DNA from: Streptomyces sp. RKND-216
Lineage (GTDB): Bacteria > Actinomycetota > Actinomycetes > Streptomycetales > Streptomycetaceae
Reading direction: 5' to 3'
Length of the DNA: 64,000 bases
Assembly (NCBI RefSeq): GCF_004795255.1
Contig: NZ_SSBQ01000002.1
Span: 2,437,501-2,501,500 of the forward strand
Shown here in pieces: positions 53,369 through 64,000 of this stretch. Under the pieces are notes generated by a model. The model made no database searches. It saw only the letters and a program-made list of their open reading frames with translations, and was not told the origin of the DNA. Both the position numbers and the translations under genes were made by a program. Position 1 is the first letter of the stretch, and every line of letters begins with the position of its first letter.

Positions 53369-54648
53369 ACGGCCCGACCGTACCCACGCAGGCCCAGGGG
53401 CAGGCGCAGGCGGCGGGCTGCCCGGTGCCGCTGGGCGGCGAGCGCTTCCTGGCCGGACCGGCGCGGTTCTACCGCGAACTGCGGCGCGATCACGGCCCGG
53501 TGGCGCCGATCGAGCTGCCCGGCGGCGTTCCCGCGTGGCTGGTGCTCGGCTACCGCGAGGTGCACCAGGTCACTTCTGACCCGGTGCTGTTCAGCCGCGA
53601 CTCCGCGTTGTGGAACATGTGGGACCGCGTCCCGGAGAACTGGCCGATGCTGCCCATGGTCGGCAAGCAGCCGTCCATCCTCTACACCGTCGGCGAGCGG
53701 CACCGGCGGCGCTCGGCCGTGCTCGGTGACGCCCTCGCCGGCGTGGACCCGTTCGAGCTGCGCGACCACGTGGAACGCTTCGCCGACGACCTCATCGACG
53801 CCTTCTGCGGCAGGGGCGGCGCCGACCTGGCCGCCGACTACGCCAAGATGCTGCCGGCCCTGGTCCTCGCCCGTCTCTACGGCTTCCCGGACACGGACGG
53901 CAAGGAGCTGGCGCACGCGGTGAACGCCCTGGTCAACGGTGGCGCCGACGCCATCGCGGGCGCCCGGCACGCCACCGCGGCGATGCAGGGGCTCCTGGAG
54001 TCGCGCCGCGCGGAGCCCGGTGCGGCGAGGCCGCCCGCGGACGTCGCGGGGCGGATGCTGGCGCACGCGAACGCCGGAGAGTTCACGCTCGACGAACTGG
54101 TCCAGGACATGCGGGTCATCATGACCGCCGGGCACCAGCCGACCGCCGACTGGATCGGCAACTCGCTGCGCCTGATGCTCACCGACGACCGGTTCGCCGC
54201 GTCGCTGACCGGCGGCCGGCACAGCGTCGCCGAGGCGATGAACGAGGTGCTGTGGGAGGACACTCCCACTCAGAACATCGCCGGCCGGTGGGCCACCCGC
54301 GACACACGCCTGGCCGGCACCCGCATCCGGTCCGGCGACCTGCTGGTGCTCAGCTTCGCCGCCGCCAACGGCGACCCGCAGGTACGGCCCGACCAGCACG
54401 CGCTGACCGGGGGCAACAACGCCTTCTTCTCCTTCGGCCACGGCGAGCACCGCTGCCCCTACCCGGCCCAGGAGATCGCGGAAACCATCGCCCGCAAGGG
54501 CATCGAGGTGCTGCTCGACCGGCTGCCCGACGTCGATCTCGCGGTCGCGGAGCACGACCTGGTGTGGCGGCCGTCGCCCTGGCTGCGGGGGCTGGTCAGC
54601 CTGCCCGTCCACTTCACCCCGACGCACATCGCTGGAGGCTCACGGTGA
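53365..54648 (+). CDS. CYP157-like cytochrome P450 lacking ExxR
   Basis: 427 residues, P450 fold with the haem-thiolate loop FSFGHGEHRCPYPAQEIAET (Cys364). Two normally invariant sites are altered: the I-helix reads TAGHQPTADW (254-263) instead of AGxET/DT, losing the acid-alcohol pair, and the K-helix reads EVLWE (294-298), Trp replacing the Arg of ExxR. This is the hallmark of the CYP157 family described in S. coelicolor conservons. It begins inside the cvnD stop and overlaps the next P450 gene, so it belongs to the conservon. Catalytic activity is doubtful but haem binding is expected. Confidence 0.92.
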   Translation: MNGPTVPTQAQGQAQAAGCPVPLGGERFLAGPARFYRELRRDHGPVAPIELPGGVPAWLVLGYREVHQVTSDPVLFSRDSALWNMWDRVPENWPMLPMVGKQPSILYTVGERHRRRSAVLGDALAGVDPFELRDHVERFADDLIDAFCGRGGADLAADYAKMLPALVLARLYGFPDTDGKELAHAVNALVNGGADAIAGARHATAAMQGLLESRRAEPGAARPPADVAGRMLAHANAGEFTLDELVQDMRVIMTAGHQPTADWIGNSLRLMLTDDRFAASLTGGRHSVAEAMNEVLWEDTPTQNIAGRWATRDTRLAGTRIRSGDLLVLSFAAANGDPQVRPDQHALTGGNNAFFSFGHGEHRCPYPAQEIAETIARKGIEVLLDRLPDVDLAVAEHDLVWRPSPWLRGLVSLPVHFTPTHIAGGSR

Positions 54649-55940
54649 CCGGACCCGGACAGACGTCGCAGACGACGGCCACGGGGCAGAGCGCGGCGGG
54701 TACCGCCGGGGGTTCCGGCGGCGCGGGCGGCCGTATCGCCATCGACCCGCTCGTGCGGAACCTGGCCGCCGAGACGGCGGCCCTGCGCGACGCCGGCCCG
54801 GTCGCCGCCGTGGAGCTGCCCGGCGGGGTGCCGGTGTGGGCGGTGACACACCACGCCGAGGCCCGGCGCCTGCTCACCGATGCGCGGCTGGTGAAGAACA
54901 TCGCGCACTGGGCGGCCTGGCAGCGCGGGGAGATCCCGAAGACCTGGCCGTTGATCGGGCTGGCCGCCCCCGGGCCGAGCATGCTGACCTTCGACGGTGC
55001 CGACCACCGGCGACTGCGCACGCTGGTCGCCCAGGCGCTCACACCGCGCCGGGTGGAGGAGCTGCGGCCGCGGATCGAGGAGATCACGGCGGGGCTGCTC
55101 GACCGTGCCGGCGACCGGGCCGACGCGGAGGGGCGCGTCGACCTGAAGGAGTCCTTCGCGTACCGGCTGCCGATGGCCGTGATCAGCGACCTGATGGGCA
55201 TCGACGCCGCCGACCACCCGCGGCTGCTGGAGCTGTACGACAGCTTCTTCTCCAGCCTCACCCGACCGGAACTGGTGCAGCAGGTCATCGGCGAGCTGCG
55301 CACGTTCTACTCCGGCGTGGTGCACCGCAAGCGGGAGGCACCGGGCGACGACCTCACGAGTGCGCTGATCGCCGCGGGCGAAGACGGTGACCGGCTCAGC
55401 GAGGCGGAGATCGTCTCCACACTGCAGGTGATGGTCACCGCCGGGCACGAGACCACCATCAGCCTCATCGTCAGCGCGGTGGTGGCGCTGCTCACGCACC
55501 CGGAGCAGCTGGCCATGGTGCGGGACGGCCGGGTCGGCTGGGACGAGGTCATCGAGGAGACGCTGCGCTGGTCGGCGCCCACCTCGCACGTGCTGATCCG
55601 GTTCGCCACCGAGGACGTGGCCGTCGGGGACACGGTGATTCCGCAGGGCGACGCGGTGATCATGTCGTACGGGGCGATCGGGCACGACACGGAGCAGCAC
55701 GGGGAGGACGCCGACCGCTTCGACGTCACGCGCTCCCCGAACCGGCACCTGTCGTTCGGGCACGGGCCGCACGTGTGCCCGGGGGCGGGGCTGTCACGGC
55801 TGGAGGCGCGGATCGCGCTGCCCGCGCTGTTCGAGCGGTTCCCCGGGCTGGAGCTGGCCGTGCCGGCGACCGAGCTGCGAAACAAGCCGACGGTGACGCA
55901 GAACGAGCTGTACGCGTTGCCGGTGCGGCTGGGGGTCTGA
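54645..55940 (+). CDS. CYP154-like cytochrome P450
   Basis: 431 residues with all standard motifs: I-helix VTAGHETTISLIVSAVV (AGHETT 266-271), K-helix EETLRWSAPTSHVLIRFA (Glu305, Arg308), and haem loop LSFGHGPHVCPGAGLSRLEA (Cys378). The N-terminal 30 residues are Gly/Thr/Ser-rich and disordered. CYP154 enzymes oxidise macrolactones or steroids; the true substrate here is unknown. GTG 54645 overlaps the upstream stop and has GGAGG. Ends 18 bp from the convergent folE stop. Confidence 0.93.
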   Translation: MTGPGQTSQTTATGQSAAGTAGGSGGAGGRIAIDPLVRNLAAETAALRDAGPVAAVELPGGVPVWAVTHHAEARRLLTDARLVKNIAHWAAWQRGEIPKTWPLIGLAAPGPSMLTFDGADHRRLRTLVAQALTPRRVEELRPRIEEITAGLLDRAGDRADAEGRVDLKESFAYRLPMAVISDLMGIDAADHPRLLELYDSFFSSLTRPELVQQVIGELRTFYSGVVHRKREAPGDDLTSALIAAGEDGDRLSEAEIVSTLQVMVTAGHETTISLIVSAVVALLTHPEQLAMVRDGRVGWDEVIEETLRWSAPTSHVLIRFATEDVAVGDTVIPQGDAVIMSYGAIGHDTEQHGEDADRFDVTRSPNRHLSFGHGPHVCPGAGLSRLEARIALPALFERFPGLELAVPATELRNKPTVTQNELYALPVRLGV

Positions 55941-55958
55941 GCGCGCGGAGAGCGGGCC

Positions 55959-56564
55959 TCAGCGGGCCATGATGAGGCTCATGGCCTCGGAGCGGGTGGC
56001 GGGGTCGCGGAGCTGGCCGCGAACGGCGGAGGTGAGGGTCTTCGCGCCGGGCTTGCGCACCCCGCGCATGGTCATGCACATGTGCTCGCACTCGATCACG
56101 ACGATGACACCGCGCGGTTCAAGGATCTCCATCAGGGAGTCGGCGACCTGCGTGGTGAGCCGCTCCTGCACCTGGGGGCGGCGGGCGTAGACGTCGACCA
56201 GACGGGCCAGCTTGGACAGGCCGGTGATCTTGCCGCTGGCGGACGGGATGTAGCCGACATGGGCGAACCCCACGAAGGGGACCAGGTGGTGCTCACAGGA
56301 ACTGAGCACCTCGATGTCCTTGACCAGCACCATCTCGTCGTGGCCGAGGTCGAAGGTGGTGGTCAGGACGTCTTCGGGCTCCTGCCAGAGACCGGCGAAT
56401 ATCTCGCGGTACGCACGTGCGACCCGGGCCGGGGTCTCCCGCAGGCCCTCCCGGTCGGGGTCCTCACCGACGGCGATGAGGAGCTCCCGGATGGCGTCCT
56501 GGGCCCGCTTCTCGTCGAACTTTCCGATGGTGCCCTCGCCGTCCAGCGTCACCGGATCGGTCAT
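55959..56564 (-). CDS. folE: GTP cyclohydrolase I
   Basis: Converts GTP to dihydroneopterin triphosphate, the first step of folate synthesis. 201 residues: [40 protein letters not shown] (zinc Cys and His), [40 protein letters not shown] and [20 protein letters not shown] (second Cys) are all present. ATG 56564 has GAGGC upstream. It follows a strong hairpin after ftsH, so it needs its own promoter or read-through. The conservon separates it from folP. Confidence 0.96.
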   Translation of the reverse strand: MTDPVTLDGEGTIGKFDEKRAQDAIRELLIAVGEDPDREGLRETPARVARAYREIFAGLWQEPEDVLTTTFDLGHDEMVLVKDIEVLSSCEHHLVPFVGFAHVGYIPSASGKITGLSKLARLVDVYARRPQVQERLTTQVADSLMEILEPRGVIVVIECEHMCMTMRGVRKPGAKTLTSAVRGQLRDPATRSEAMSLIMAR

Positions 56565-56597
56565 GTGTGCCTCGTTTCTCGCGCCAGTGCAGCAGAA

Positions 56598-56637
56598 AGC
56601 CGCGCCCCCTGCAGGGTAGAACCCTGGGGGCGCGGCT
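56598..56637 (-). terminator. Bulged stem-loop after ftsH
   Basis: 12 outer pairs (56598-56609 with 56626-56637) and 5 inner pairs (56613-56617 with 56621-56625) with a 3-nt bulge and an AGA loop. It starts 17 nt after the ftsH stop and ends 34 nt before the folE start. Confidence 0.75.
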
Positions 56638-56653
56638 CCGCATTCCGGGCGGG

Positions 56654-58675
<2,022 letters not shown>

Positions 58676-58848
58676 CCACACGGAGCGGCTCGCGCCCCGT
58701 CCCTCCTGCCACAGTGAGTTGAAATAGCCTGACGTTCGGACGGTACCTCAGCATCGACGCGAGGTGCCGCCGCAGACGGGCAACCGTATGCCCTCCCCTC
58801 ACCAACGGTAGGGGACGGCCGTACGTTCCCGTACGGCCCCCGGACGGG

Positions 58849-59403
58849 TCAGCCGCCGTAGACGTGCGGGGCCAGAGTGCCGACGAACGGCAGGTTCCGG
58901 TACTTCTCCGCGTAGTCGAGACCGTAGCCGACGACGAACTCGTTGGGGATGTCGAAGCCGACCCACTTGACGTCGATCGCCACCTTGGCGGCGTCCGGCT
59001 TGCGCAGCAGAGTGCAGACCTCCAGCGAGGCCGGGCCGCGCGAGCCCAGGTTCGACAGCAGCCAGGAGAGCGTCAGGCCGGAGTCGATGATGTCCTCGAC
59101 GATCAGCACGTGCTTGTCCTGGATGTCGGTGTCCAGGTCCTTCAGGATGCGCACCACCCCGGAGGACTGCGTTCCGGCGCCGTAGGACGACACCGCCATC
59201 CAGTCCATGGTGGCGGGCGTGCGCACGGCTCGGGCCAGGTCGGCCATCACCATCACCGCGCCCTTGAGCACGCCGACCAGGAGCAGCTCCTTGCCCGCGT
59301 ACTCGGCGTCGATCTGCTCGGCCAGGGCGGCCAGCTTCGCGTCGATCTCTTCCTTGGTGATGAGCACCTTCTTCAGGTCGGTGCCCATGTCCTTCTCGTC
59401 CAC
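58849..59403 (-). CDS. hpt: Hypoxanthine(-guanine) phosphoribosyltransferase
   Basis: Purine salvage: adds ribose-5-phosphate from PRPP to hypoxanthine or guanine. 184 residues: [20 protein letters not shown] (PPi loop), [20 protein letters not shown], the PRPP motif [20 protein letters not shown], and [20 protein letters not shown] plus YRNLPFVG at the base-binding end. GTG 59403 gives [19 protein letters not shown] 59388 is an alternative. Lies between tilS and ftsH as in most actinobacteria and Firmicutes. Confidence 0.95.
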   Translation of the reverse strand: MDEKDMGTDLKKVLITKEEIDAKLAALAEQIDAEYAGKELLLVGVLKGAVMVMADLARAVRTPATMDWMAVSSYGAGTQSSGVVRILKDLDTDIQDKHVLIVEDIIDSGLTLSWLLSNLGSRGPASLEVCTLLRKPDAAKVAIDVKWVGFDIPNEFVVGYGLDYAEKYRNLPFVGTLAPHVYGG

Positions 59404-59480
59404 CCGGTAGCCGCTCTCGCTCGATGTCGGTACGCCGGCCGCCGTCCGCACCGCCACGCGCGGCCGCGCCCCGGCCCGGC

Positions 59481-60530
59481 TCAGCTCTGCCGGATGACCA
59501 GTCTGCCACCCTGCCTGCGCGCCTCGACCCGGCCCGGCAGATTGATGGCCCGCTGACCCCGCCAGGCCGTGATGAGCCGGTCCACCTCCTCGATGTGCCG
59601 GGCGAACAGCGACCCGGCCGGTGCACCGGCCGCGACGGCCGTACGGCGCAGCACACGGCGGCGCACGGCGGGCGGCAGGGCGTACAGCCGGCCGACGTCC
59701 AGCTCGCCGGGAGCACCGTCGTCGGCCCGGGAGGACCGTTCCGCCTCGTCGGTCCAGGCGTCGAGGGCGTCGGCGTCGTCGCGGGAGAGGCGGGCCGTGC
59801 GGGCCAGGGCCTCGACCACGCCGCGACCCAGGGCCTTCTCCAGGCTGGGCAGCGCCTCGTGCCGCACCCGGGAGCGGGTGAAGGCGGGGTCGGCGTTGTG
59901 CGGGTCGTCCCAGACCGGCAGGGACTGCTCCAGGCAGGCCTTGCGAGTGGTCTGCCGGTCCAGCGCCAGGAACGGCCGGCGGTAGCGGCCGCCGGGCCCG
60001 GAGACGGCGGCCATCCCGGAGAGCGAGCGGGTGCCGGAGCCGCGGGCGAGGCCGAGCAGAACGGTCTCGGCCTGGTCGTCGCGGGTGTGGCCGAGGAGGA
60101 CGGCCGCGGCGCCGTGGCGTTCGGCGGCGGCGTCGAGCGCGGCGTACCGGGCGTCGCGGGCGGCGGCCTCGGGGCCGCCCTCGCGGCCGACGGCCACGGC
60201 CAGGGAGTCGACGGGGTCCAGTCCGAGGCAGGCGAGGCGGGAGACGACCTCGGCGGCGCGCCCGGCGGAGCCGGGCTGGAGACCGTGGTCGACGGTCACG
60301 GCGCCGGCCCGGAGGCCCAGGCGGGGCGCCTCGAAGGCGACGGCGGAGGCGAGCGCCATGGAGTCGGCGCCGCCGGAGCAGGCGACGAGGGCGAGCGGCG
60401 GCTCGGTCCCGCCGCCGCGGAGGTGCGGGCCGACCAGGGCCGCCCGGCCCCGGGTCGCGTCCCGGAGGACGTCGTGGAGAACGCGGCGGACCGCCAGGCG
60501 TATTGCGGCGACCGCGGGATGGGGACCCAT
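59481..60530 (-). CDS. tilS: tRNA(Ile)-lysidine synthetase
   Basis: Converts C34 of the CAU-anticodon tRNA-Ile to lysidine so it reads AUA. 349 residues, short form: PP-loop [20 protein letters not shown] (SGGxDS), [40 protein letters not shown] and [20 protein letters not shown] with [12 protein letters not shown], then a small C-terminal helical/TilS region. ATG 60530 has GAGGAAG upstream; a longer frame to 60599 lacks support. 77 bp upstream of hpt on the same strand. Confidence 0.95.
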   Translation of the reverse strand: MGPHPAVAAIRLAVRRVLHDVLRDATRGRAALVGPHLRGGGTEPPLALVACSGGADSMALASAVAFEAPRLGLRAGAVTVDHGLQPGSAGRAAEVVSRLACLGLDPVDSLAVAVGREGGPEAAARDARYAALDAAAERHGAAAVLLGHTRDDQAETVLLGLARGSGTRSLSGMAAVSGPGGRYRRPFLALDRQTTRKACLEQSLPVWDDPHNADPAFTRSRVRHEALPSLEKALGRGVVEALARTARLSRDDADALDAWTDEAERSSRADDGAPGELDVGRLYALPPAVRRRVLRRTAVAAGAPAGSLFARHIEEVDRLITAWRGQRAINLPGRVEARRQGGRLVIRQS

Positions 60531-60695
60531 GTCCGATTCACTTCCTCGAAGGAGTCTGATCGCGCCGATGCGAGCCGATACGACGCCCGCCCCGATCACG
60601 GTGGGTGCGTCGATGGTGACAGAGACGAGTTGCGTTCCCCGAGCATCGCACGCCGACCCCGCGCGGACGGTCCCTCGGACGGGTGATTACGTGGC

Positions 60696-60717
60696 GCGGC
60701 CGGACCTGTCCGGCCGC
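60696..60717 (-). terminator. Perfect 10-bp stem after the DUF2342 gene
   Basis: GCGGCCGGAC (60696-60705) and GTCCGGCCGC (60708-60717) with a 2-nt loop, 10 nt after the stop of the protease gene. The rest of the 197-bp gap to tilS shows no gene. Confidence 0.7.
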
Positions 60718-60727
60718 CCCCGACGGC

Positions 60728-61882
60728 TCACTCGCCCTTACCGTGCACGCGCGCGACCCAGCCGGCCGGGTCCGCGATCTCCGCCTTGGTCGGCAGCGTG
60801 TTGGGCGACGTCCACACCTTGTTGAAACCCTCCATGCCCACCTCGTCGACGACGGTGCGCACGAACCGCTCGCCCTCGCGGTACTGGCGCAGCTTCGCGT
60901 CCAGACCGAGCAGCTTGCGCAGCGCCTGGTCCAGCCGCCCGGCTCCGCTGGCCCGCCGCTTGGTGAACTTCTCCCGGATCTCCACCACCGACGGCACCAC
61001 CTGCGGCCCGACGCCGTCCATCACGTAGTCGGCGTGGCCCTCCAGCAGCGACATCACGGCCGTCAGCCGGCCGAGGATCTCGCGCTGGGCCGGGGTCTGC
61101 ACCAGCTCCACGAAACTGCGTTCGCCGCTCTCCTCGCCCTCCTCGCCCTGCGGGCGGGCGCCGGTCAGCGACTGCACGGCGTCCCGCAGCCGCTCCAGCA
61201 GCGTGGACGCGTCCATGTCCGTTTCGGCGAGGAACGCCTGGATCTCGCCGCGCACGTGGTCCCGCAGCCACGGCACCGCGGAGAACTGCGTACGGTGCGT
61301 CTCCTCGTGCAGGCACACCCACAGCCGGAAGTCGTGCGGCGCGACCTCCAGTTCCCGTTCCACGTGCACGATGTTCGGGGCGACGAGCAGCAGCCGGCCG
61401 CCGCCGTCCGCCGCGCCCGGCAGATCGCGGGAGACCGGTGCGAACGTCTCGTACTGCCCGAGCACGCGGGAGGCGAGGAACGACAGCAGCATGCCCACCT
61501 CGACACCGGTGACCTTGCCGCCGACGGCGCCGAGCACCGCGCCGCCGGGGCTGCCCGCGCGGCGCTCGCTCATCCTGCCCAGCAGCGGCGCCAGCAGCTC
61601 GCGAAACCCGGCCACGTTGGCCCGTACCCAGCTGGCCCGGTCCACGACGAGCACCGGGGCGTCCGCGTCGCCGTTCCCGGACGGGCCGCCGTCCGGGACG
61701 GGTGGATGCATGCGGGTGAAGCGGCGCACGTGCTCCTCGGAGGCGGTGGCGTGGCGGCGCAGCTCGGCGACGACCGCGCGGGCCTCCTCCCGGCTGATCT
61801 CCGGCCCGGGCCGCACGAGCCGGGTCGCGGTCGTGACCGCGAGGTTCCAGTCGACCATCTGCACACCACCGAGGCTCGTCAT
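60728..61882 (-). CDS. Zinc-dependent metalloprotease, DUF2342
   Basis: 384 residues, actinobacteria-specific DUF2342/zincin-like family. The zinc site is WVCLHEETHRTQFSAVPWLR (HExxH), with a further candidate ligand Glu in LLEGHADYVMDGVGPQVVPS. N-terminal part: VDWNLAVTTATRLVRPGPEI; middle: LSFLASRVLGQYETFAPVSR and LLLVAPNIVHVERELEVAPH. No signal peptide, so intracellular. Known members have an assigned fold but an unclear physiological substrate. Sits between tilS and the D-Ala-D-Ala carboxypeptidase gene. Confidence 0.88.
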   Translation of the reverse strand: MTSLGGVQMVDWNLAVTTATRLVRPGPEISREEARAVVAELRRHATASEEHVRRFTRMHPPVPDGGPSGNGDADAPVLVVDRASWVRANVAGFRELLAPLLGRMSERRAGSPGGAVLGAVGGKVTGVEVGMLLSFLASRVLGQYETFAPVSRDLPGAADGGGRLLLVAPNIVHVERELEVAPHDFRLWVCLHEETHRTQFSAVPWLRDHVRGEIQAFLAETDMDASTLLERLRDAVQSLTGARPQGEEGEESGERSFVELVQTPAQREILGRLTAVMSLLEGHADYVMDGVGPQVVPSVVEIREKFTKRRASGAGRLDQALRKLLGLDAKLRQYREGERFVRTVVDEVGMEGFNKVWTSPNTLPTKAEIADPAGWVARVHGKGE

Positions 61883-61929
61883 GCCTTCACGGTACGTGCC
61901 CGCCGCGCGGTGCGGCAGCCGACGGAGCA

Positions 61930-61980
61930 GAGTCCCTCCGGCGCGACGGGACCGCCCCGGGCCGAAGGGCGGGGGGACTC
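61930..61980 (-). terminator. Branched stem-loop after the carboxypeptidase gene
   Basis: Outer arms GAGTCCC (61930-61936) and GGGACTC (61974-61980), inner arms CCGCCC (61952-61957) and GGGCGG (61967-61972), beginning 14 nt after the dacB stop. Confidence 0.5.
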
Positions 61981-61993
61981 CGCGGCAGACGAC

Positions 61994-63535
61994 CTACCTG
62001 CAGCCGCAGTTCGCGAGAGCGGAGGCCATGCGGTCCAGGGCGGCCTGCGCGCCGTAGCGGTCCTTCGTGCCCGTCGTCAGGAACGCGAAGGCCAGTAGCC
62101 GTCCGTCCGCGTCCACCACTGTCCCGGCCAGGGTGTTCACCCCGGTCAGCGTCCCCGTCTTCGCCCGGACGACGCCGGCGCCGCGCGCGCCCTCGTAGCG
62201 CCCGTGCAGCGTGCCCGTGAAGTGCGCCACGGGCAGGCCCGTGAGGGCGACGCGCAGCTCGGGCCGTCCGGGGTCGGCGGCGAGGGCGAGCAGCCCGGTG
62301 AGGAGTTCGGCGGTCACCTTGCCCGTGCGGTCGAGGCCGCTGCCGTCCGCGAAGCGGGCGCCGCGCACCGGCAGGCCCAGGTCCAGCAACCGGGCGCGGA
62401 CGGCCTCGCCAGCGCCGTCGAAGCTCGCCGGCTCGCCGACGGCGAGCGCGGTCTGCCGCGCCAGGGCCTCGGCGAGGTCGTTGTCGCTGTGGGTCAGGGT
62501 CCGCTCCACCAGCCGGGCGACGGTCGCGGAGCGGTGCACGGCGATCCGTTCGGCGTCGTCCCCGGCGGTGACCTTCGAGGGCCGGCCGGAGACCGTGACG
62601 CCGTGGTCGTCGAGGCGCTGTGCGAACGTGCGCGCGGCCTCGGCCGCGGGGTCGGCGGCGCGGGGGGCGGGGCCGTGGTCGCTGCCGTCGAGCCGCGCCT
62701 CGTTCAGCATCAGCGGGCTGACCGGGGCCAGGTTGTCGTTCGGGCCGATGGGGTGCAGGCCGGGCCCGGAGTACCGCGAGACGTCGTAGCCCAGGCGGAC
62801 GCCGGGGGTGTCGTCTGCCCGCTTCAGCGCCCGTGCGACGTCGGCGGCGAGGGCGTCGAGGTCCTTCCCGGTGAGCGTCGGGTCGCCGCCGCCGACGAGC
62901 ACGATGCGCCCCTCGCCAGTCCGGACGACGGGCGTCTCGATGCGGTGGCCGGGACCGCGCGCGGAGAGCACCGCGACGGACGTGGCGATCTTGACGGTCG
63001 AGGCGGGCGTCACCGGGCGGGCCGCGTCCTCGCCGAAGAGCTGCTTGCCGGTGAGGGCGTCGACGACGGAGGCGGAGACGACCGGGCCGAGCGCCGGGTC
63101 GTCCAGCAGCGGCTCCAGGGTGTCGGCCAGCGCGGTCGCGGTGGGCGCGGGCGGCGGCGCGTCGTCGCCCGCCCCCTCGGCGCCGTCGGCAGGCGCGGCG
63201 CCGAGGGCTCGCAGCACCTCCGGTGCGCTCGGCGCGGGTTCGGGCAGGGCCGGGTCCCCGGCGGTGTGGTCCCTGCCACTGTCGTCCGGCCAGGTGCCTG
63301 CACGCGTCCGCTCGGCCGTACGCTGACCCGAGTCCCACGGTCCCGCCACGGCCACCGCCGTGAACGCGACCACGAGGCCGACCACGGCGGAGGTCACGGA
63401 CAGCCGCCAGGTCTGCCGCTGGTGCGGCGGAGCGGTCCGCCACCGCCGCCGGAGCGCCGCCGGGGCACCCCGCACGCTGCGGCGCGCGGAGCCGGCGACG
63501 GCCGCGGCACGTGCCCGGACCGTGTCGTCAGGCAT
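61994..63535 (-). CDS. dacB: D-alanyl-D-alanine carboxypeptidase/endopeptidase, PBP4-type
   Basis: Trims or cuts peptidoglycan peptides outside the membrane. 513 residues: basic cytoplasmic start, one transmembrane or signal anchor (SVTSAVVGLVVAFTAVAVAG, about 47-66), Pro/Ala linker, then the peptidase S13 domain. Catalytic motifs: SxxK in RPVTPASTVKIATSVAVLSA, SxN in LVERTLTHSDNDLAEALARQ, KTG in GVVRAKTGTLTGVNTLAGTV. ATG 63535 has AAGGGGC upstream. C-terminus ends NCGCR. Divergent from ppa with an 86-bp gap. Confidence 0.93.
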   Translation of the reverse strand: MPDDTVRARAAAVAGSARRSVRGAPAALRRRWRTAPPHQRQTWRLSVTSAVVGLVVAFTAVAVAGPWDSGQRTAERTRAGTWPDDSGRDHTAGDPALPEPAPSAPEVLRALGAAPADGAEGAGDDAPPPAPTATALADTLEPLLDDPALGPVVSASVVDALTGKQLFGEDAARPVTPASTVKIATSVAVLSARGPGHRIETPVVRTGEGRIVLVGGGDPTLTGKDLDALAADVARALKRADDTPGVRLGYDVSRYSGPGLHPIGPNDNLAPVSPLMLNEARLDGSDHGPAPRAADPAAEAARTFAQRLDDHGVTVSGRPSKVTAGDDAERIAVHRSATVARLVERTLTHSDNDLAEALARQTALAVGEPASFDGAGEAVRARLLDLGLPVRGARFADGSGLDRTGKVTAELLTGLLALAADPGRPELRVALTGLPVAHFTGTLHGRYEGARGAGVVRAKTGTLTGVNTLAGTVVDADGRLLAFAFLTTGTKDRYGAQAALDRMASALANCGCR

Positions 63536-63621
63536 CGGAAGACCAGCCCCTTTCGCGAGCACGAACCTGCGTGAGGGACACTTAATCACCAGAACATGTG
63601 TTGATCACGGAGGAGCCTCCC

Positions 63622-64000
63622 TTGGAGTTCGACGTCGTCATCGAGATCCCGAAGGGTTCGCGGAACAAGTACGAGGTGGACCACGAGACCGGTCGCATCC
63701 GGCTGGACCGTCACCTTTTCACTTCGACCGTGTACCCGGCCGACTACGGCTTCGTCGACCACACCCTCGGGGAGGACGGCGACCCGCTCGACGCGCTGGT
63801 GCTGCTCGACGAGCCCACGTTCCCGGGGTGTCTCATCAAGTGCCGCGCCATCGGCATGTTCCGCATGACGGACGAGGCGGGCGGCGACGACAAGCTGCTC
63901 TGCGTGCCGGCGTCCGACCCGCGGATGGAGCACCTGCGCGACATCCACCACGTGAGCGAGTTCGACCGGCTGGAGATCCAGCACTTCTTCGAGGTCTACA
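63622..64000 (+). CDS. ppa: Inorganic pyrophosphatase, 5' part
   Basis: Hydrolyses PPi to phosphate, driving biosynthetic reactions. The 126 visible codons read [20 protein letters not shown], then [20 protein letters not shown] with [19 protein letters not shown] and [20 protein letters not shown]; the DGDPLD acidic motif and family I fold are clear. The start is a rare TTG at 63622, supported by GGAGGAG at 63609-63615 and by the conserved N-terminus. The last ~40 residues lie beyond the window. Confidence 0.95.
   Translation, partial: MEFDVVIEIPKGSRNKYEVDHETGRIRLDRHLFTSTVYPADYGFVDHTLGEDGDPLDALVLLDEPTFPGCLIKCRAIGMFRMTDEAGGDDKLLCVPASDPRMEHLRDIHHVSEFDRLEIQHFFEVY

Overview
The window is a stretch of very GC-rich chromosome with almost no gap between genes, GTG and TTG starts alongside ATG, many 4-bp ATGA/GTGA stop-start overlaps, and a gene set typical of Streptomyces (conservon, Lsr2, BlaI-like regulator, DUF1707, DUF3180, zinc-dependent DUF2342 protease, the radA-disA and ftsH-hpt-tilS-dacB-ppa neighbourhoods). 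I infer a Streptomyces or close relative and the conserved chromosome core, not an arm or a mobile island. I see no rRNA, tRNA, CRISPR array, insertion sequence or prophage.

Layout. 1-3.3 kb: 5' part of proC, a two-gene ABC-2 exporter with an AT-rich palindrome over its start codon, and two small membrane proteins. 3.3-9 kb: ilvD, a TetR regulator overlapping a TIM-barrel isomerase gene, a Ppx/GppA phosphatase, and a divergent cysteine-rich protein. 9-15.8 kb: a membrane protein joining sigma-like, anti-sigma zinc-finger and BACON domains, then the genome-maintenance genes radA, disA (c-di-AMP synthase) and mutY. 15.9-22.9 kb: small regulators (AraC, PadR) and accessory genes, a NACHT NTPase that is a candidate antiphage gene, and a phosphodiester glycosidase gene broken by several frameshifts. 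23-29.4 kb: clpC, an SCO3374-like gene with an unresolved N-terminus converging on lsr2, a GNAT enzyme, a BlaI-type regulator and small proteins. 29.5-36.5 kb: a cofactor operon, DUF2520 gene-panC-nadB-nadC-coaX (NAD and CoA synthesis), preceded by an orphan NuoD-like gene. 36.5-42.8 kb: two PH-domain membrane proteins, a MidA-like methyltransferase, a NarL-type two-component system and a coiled-coil membrane protein. 42.8-46.6 kb: a glycine-betaine/choline type ABC importer whose ATPase gene is divergent from the permease and binding-protein genes. 46.7-56.6 kb: folate genes (folK, folB, folP, folE) interrupted by a conservon cvnABCD with two cytochromes P450, the first lacking the ExxR motif (CYP157-like) and the second conventional (CYP154-like). 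56.6-64 kb: ftsH, hpt, tilS, a DUF2342 protease, a D-Ala-D-Ala carboxypeptidase and the 5' part of ppa (TTG start).

Regulation visible in the sequence: strong inverted repeats fitting terminators lie after the ABC exporter, mutY, clpC, ftsH, the DUF2342 gene and dacB. At least ten genes have a TANNNT hexamer ending 6-7 nt before the start codon, the arrangement expected for leaderless transcripts. Paired palindromes sit between padR and its divergent neighbour, a parS-like 14-mer lies between panC and nadB, and AT-rich control regions precede lsr2 and the conservon. All functional calls come from reading protein motifs and gene context by eye; no database search was run.
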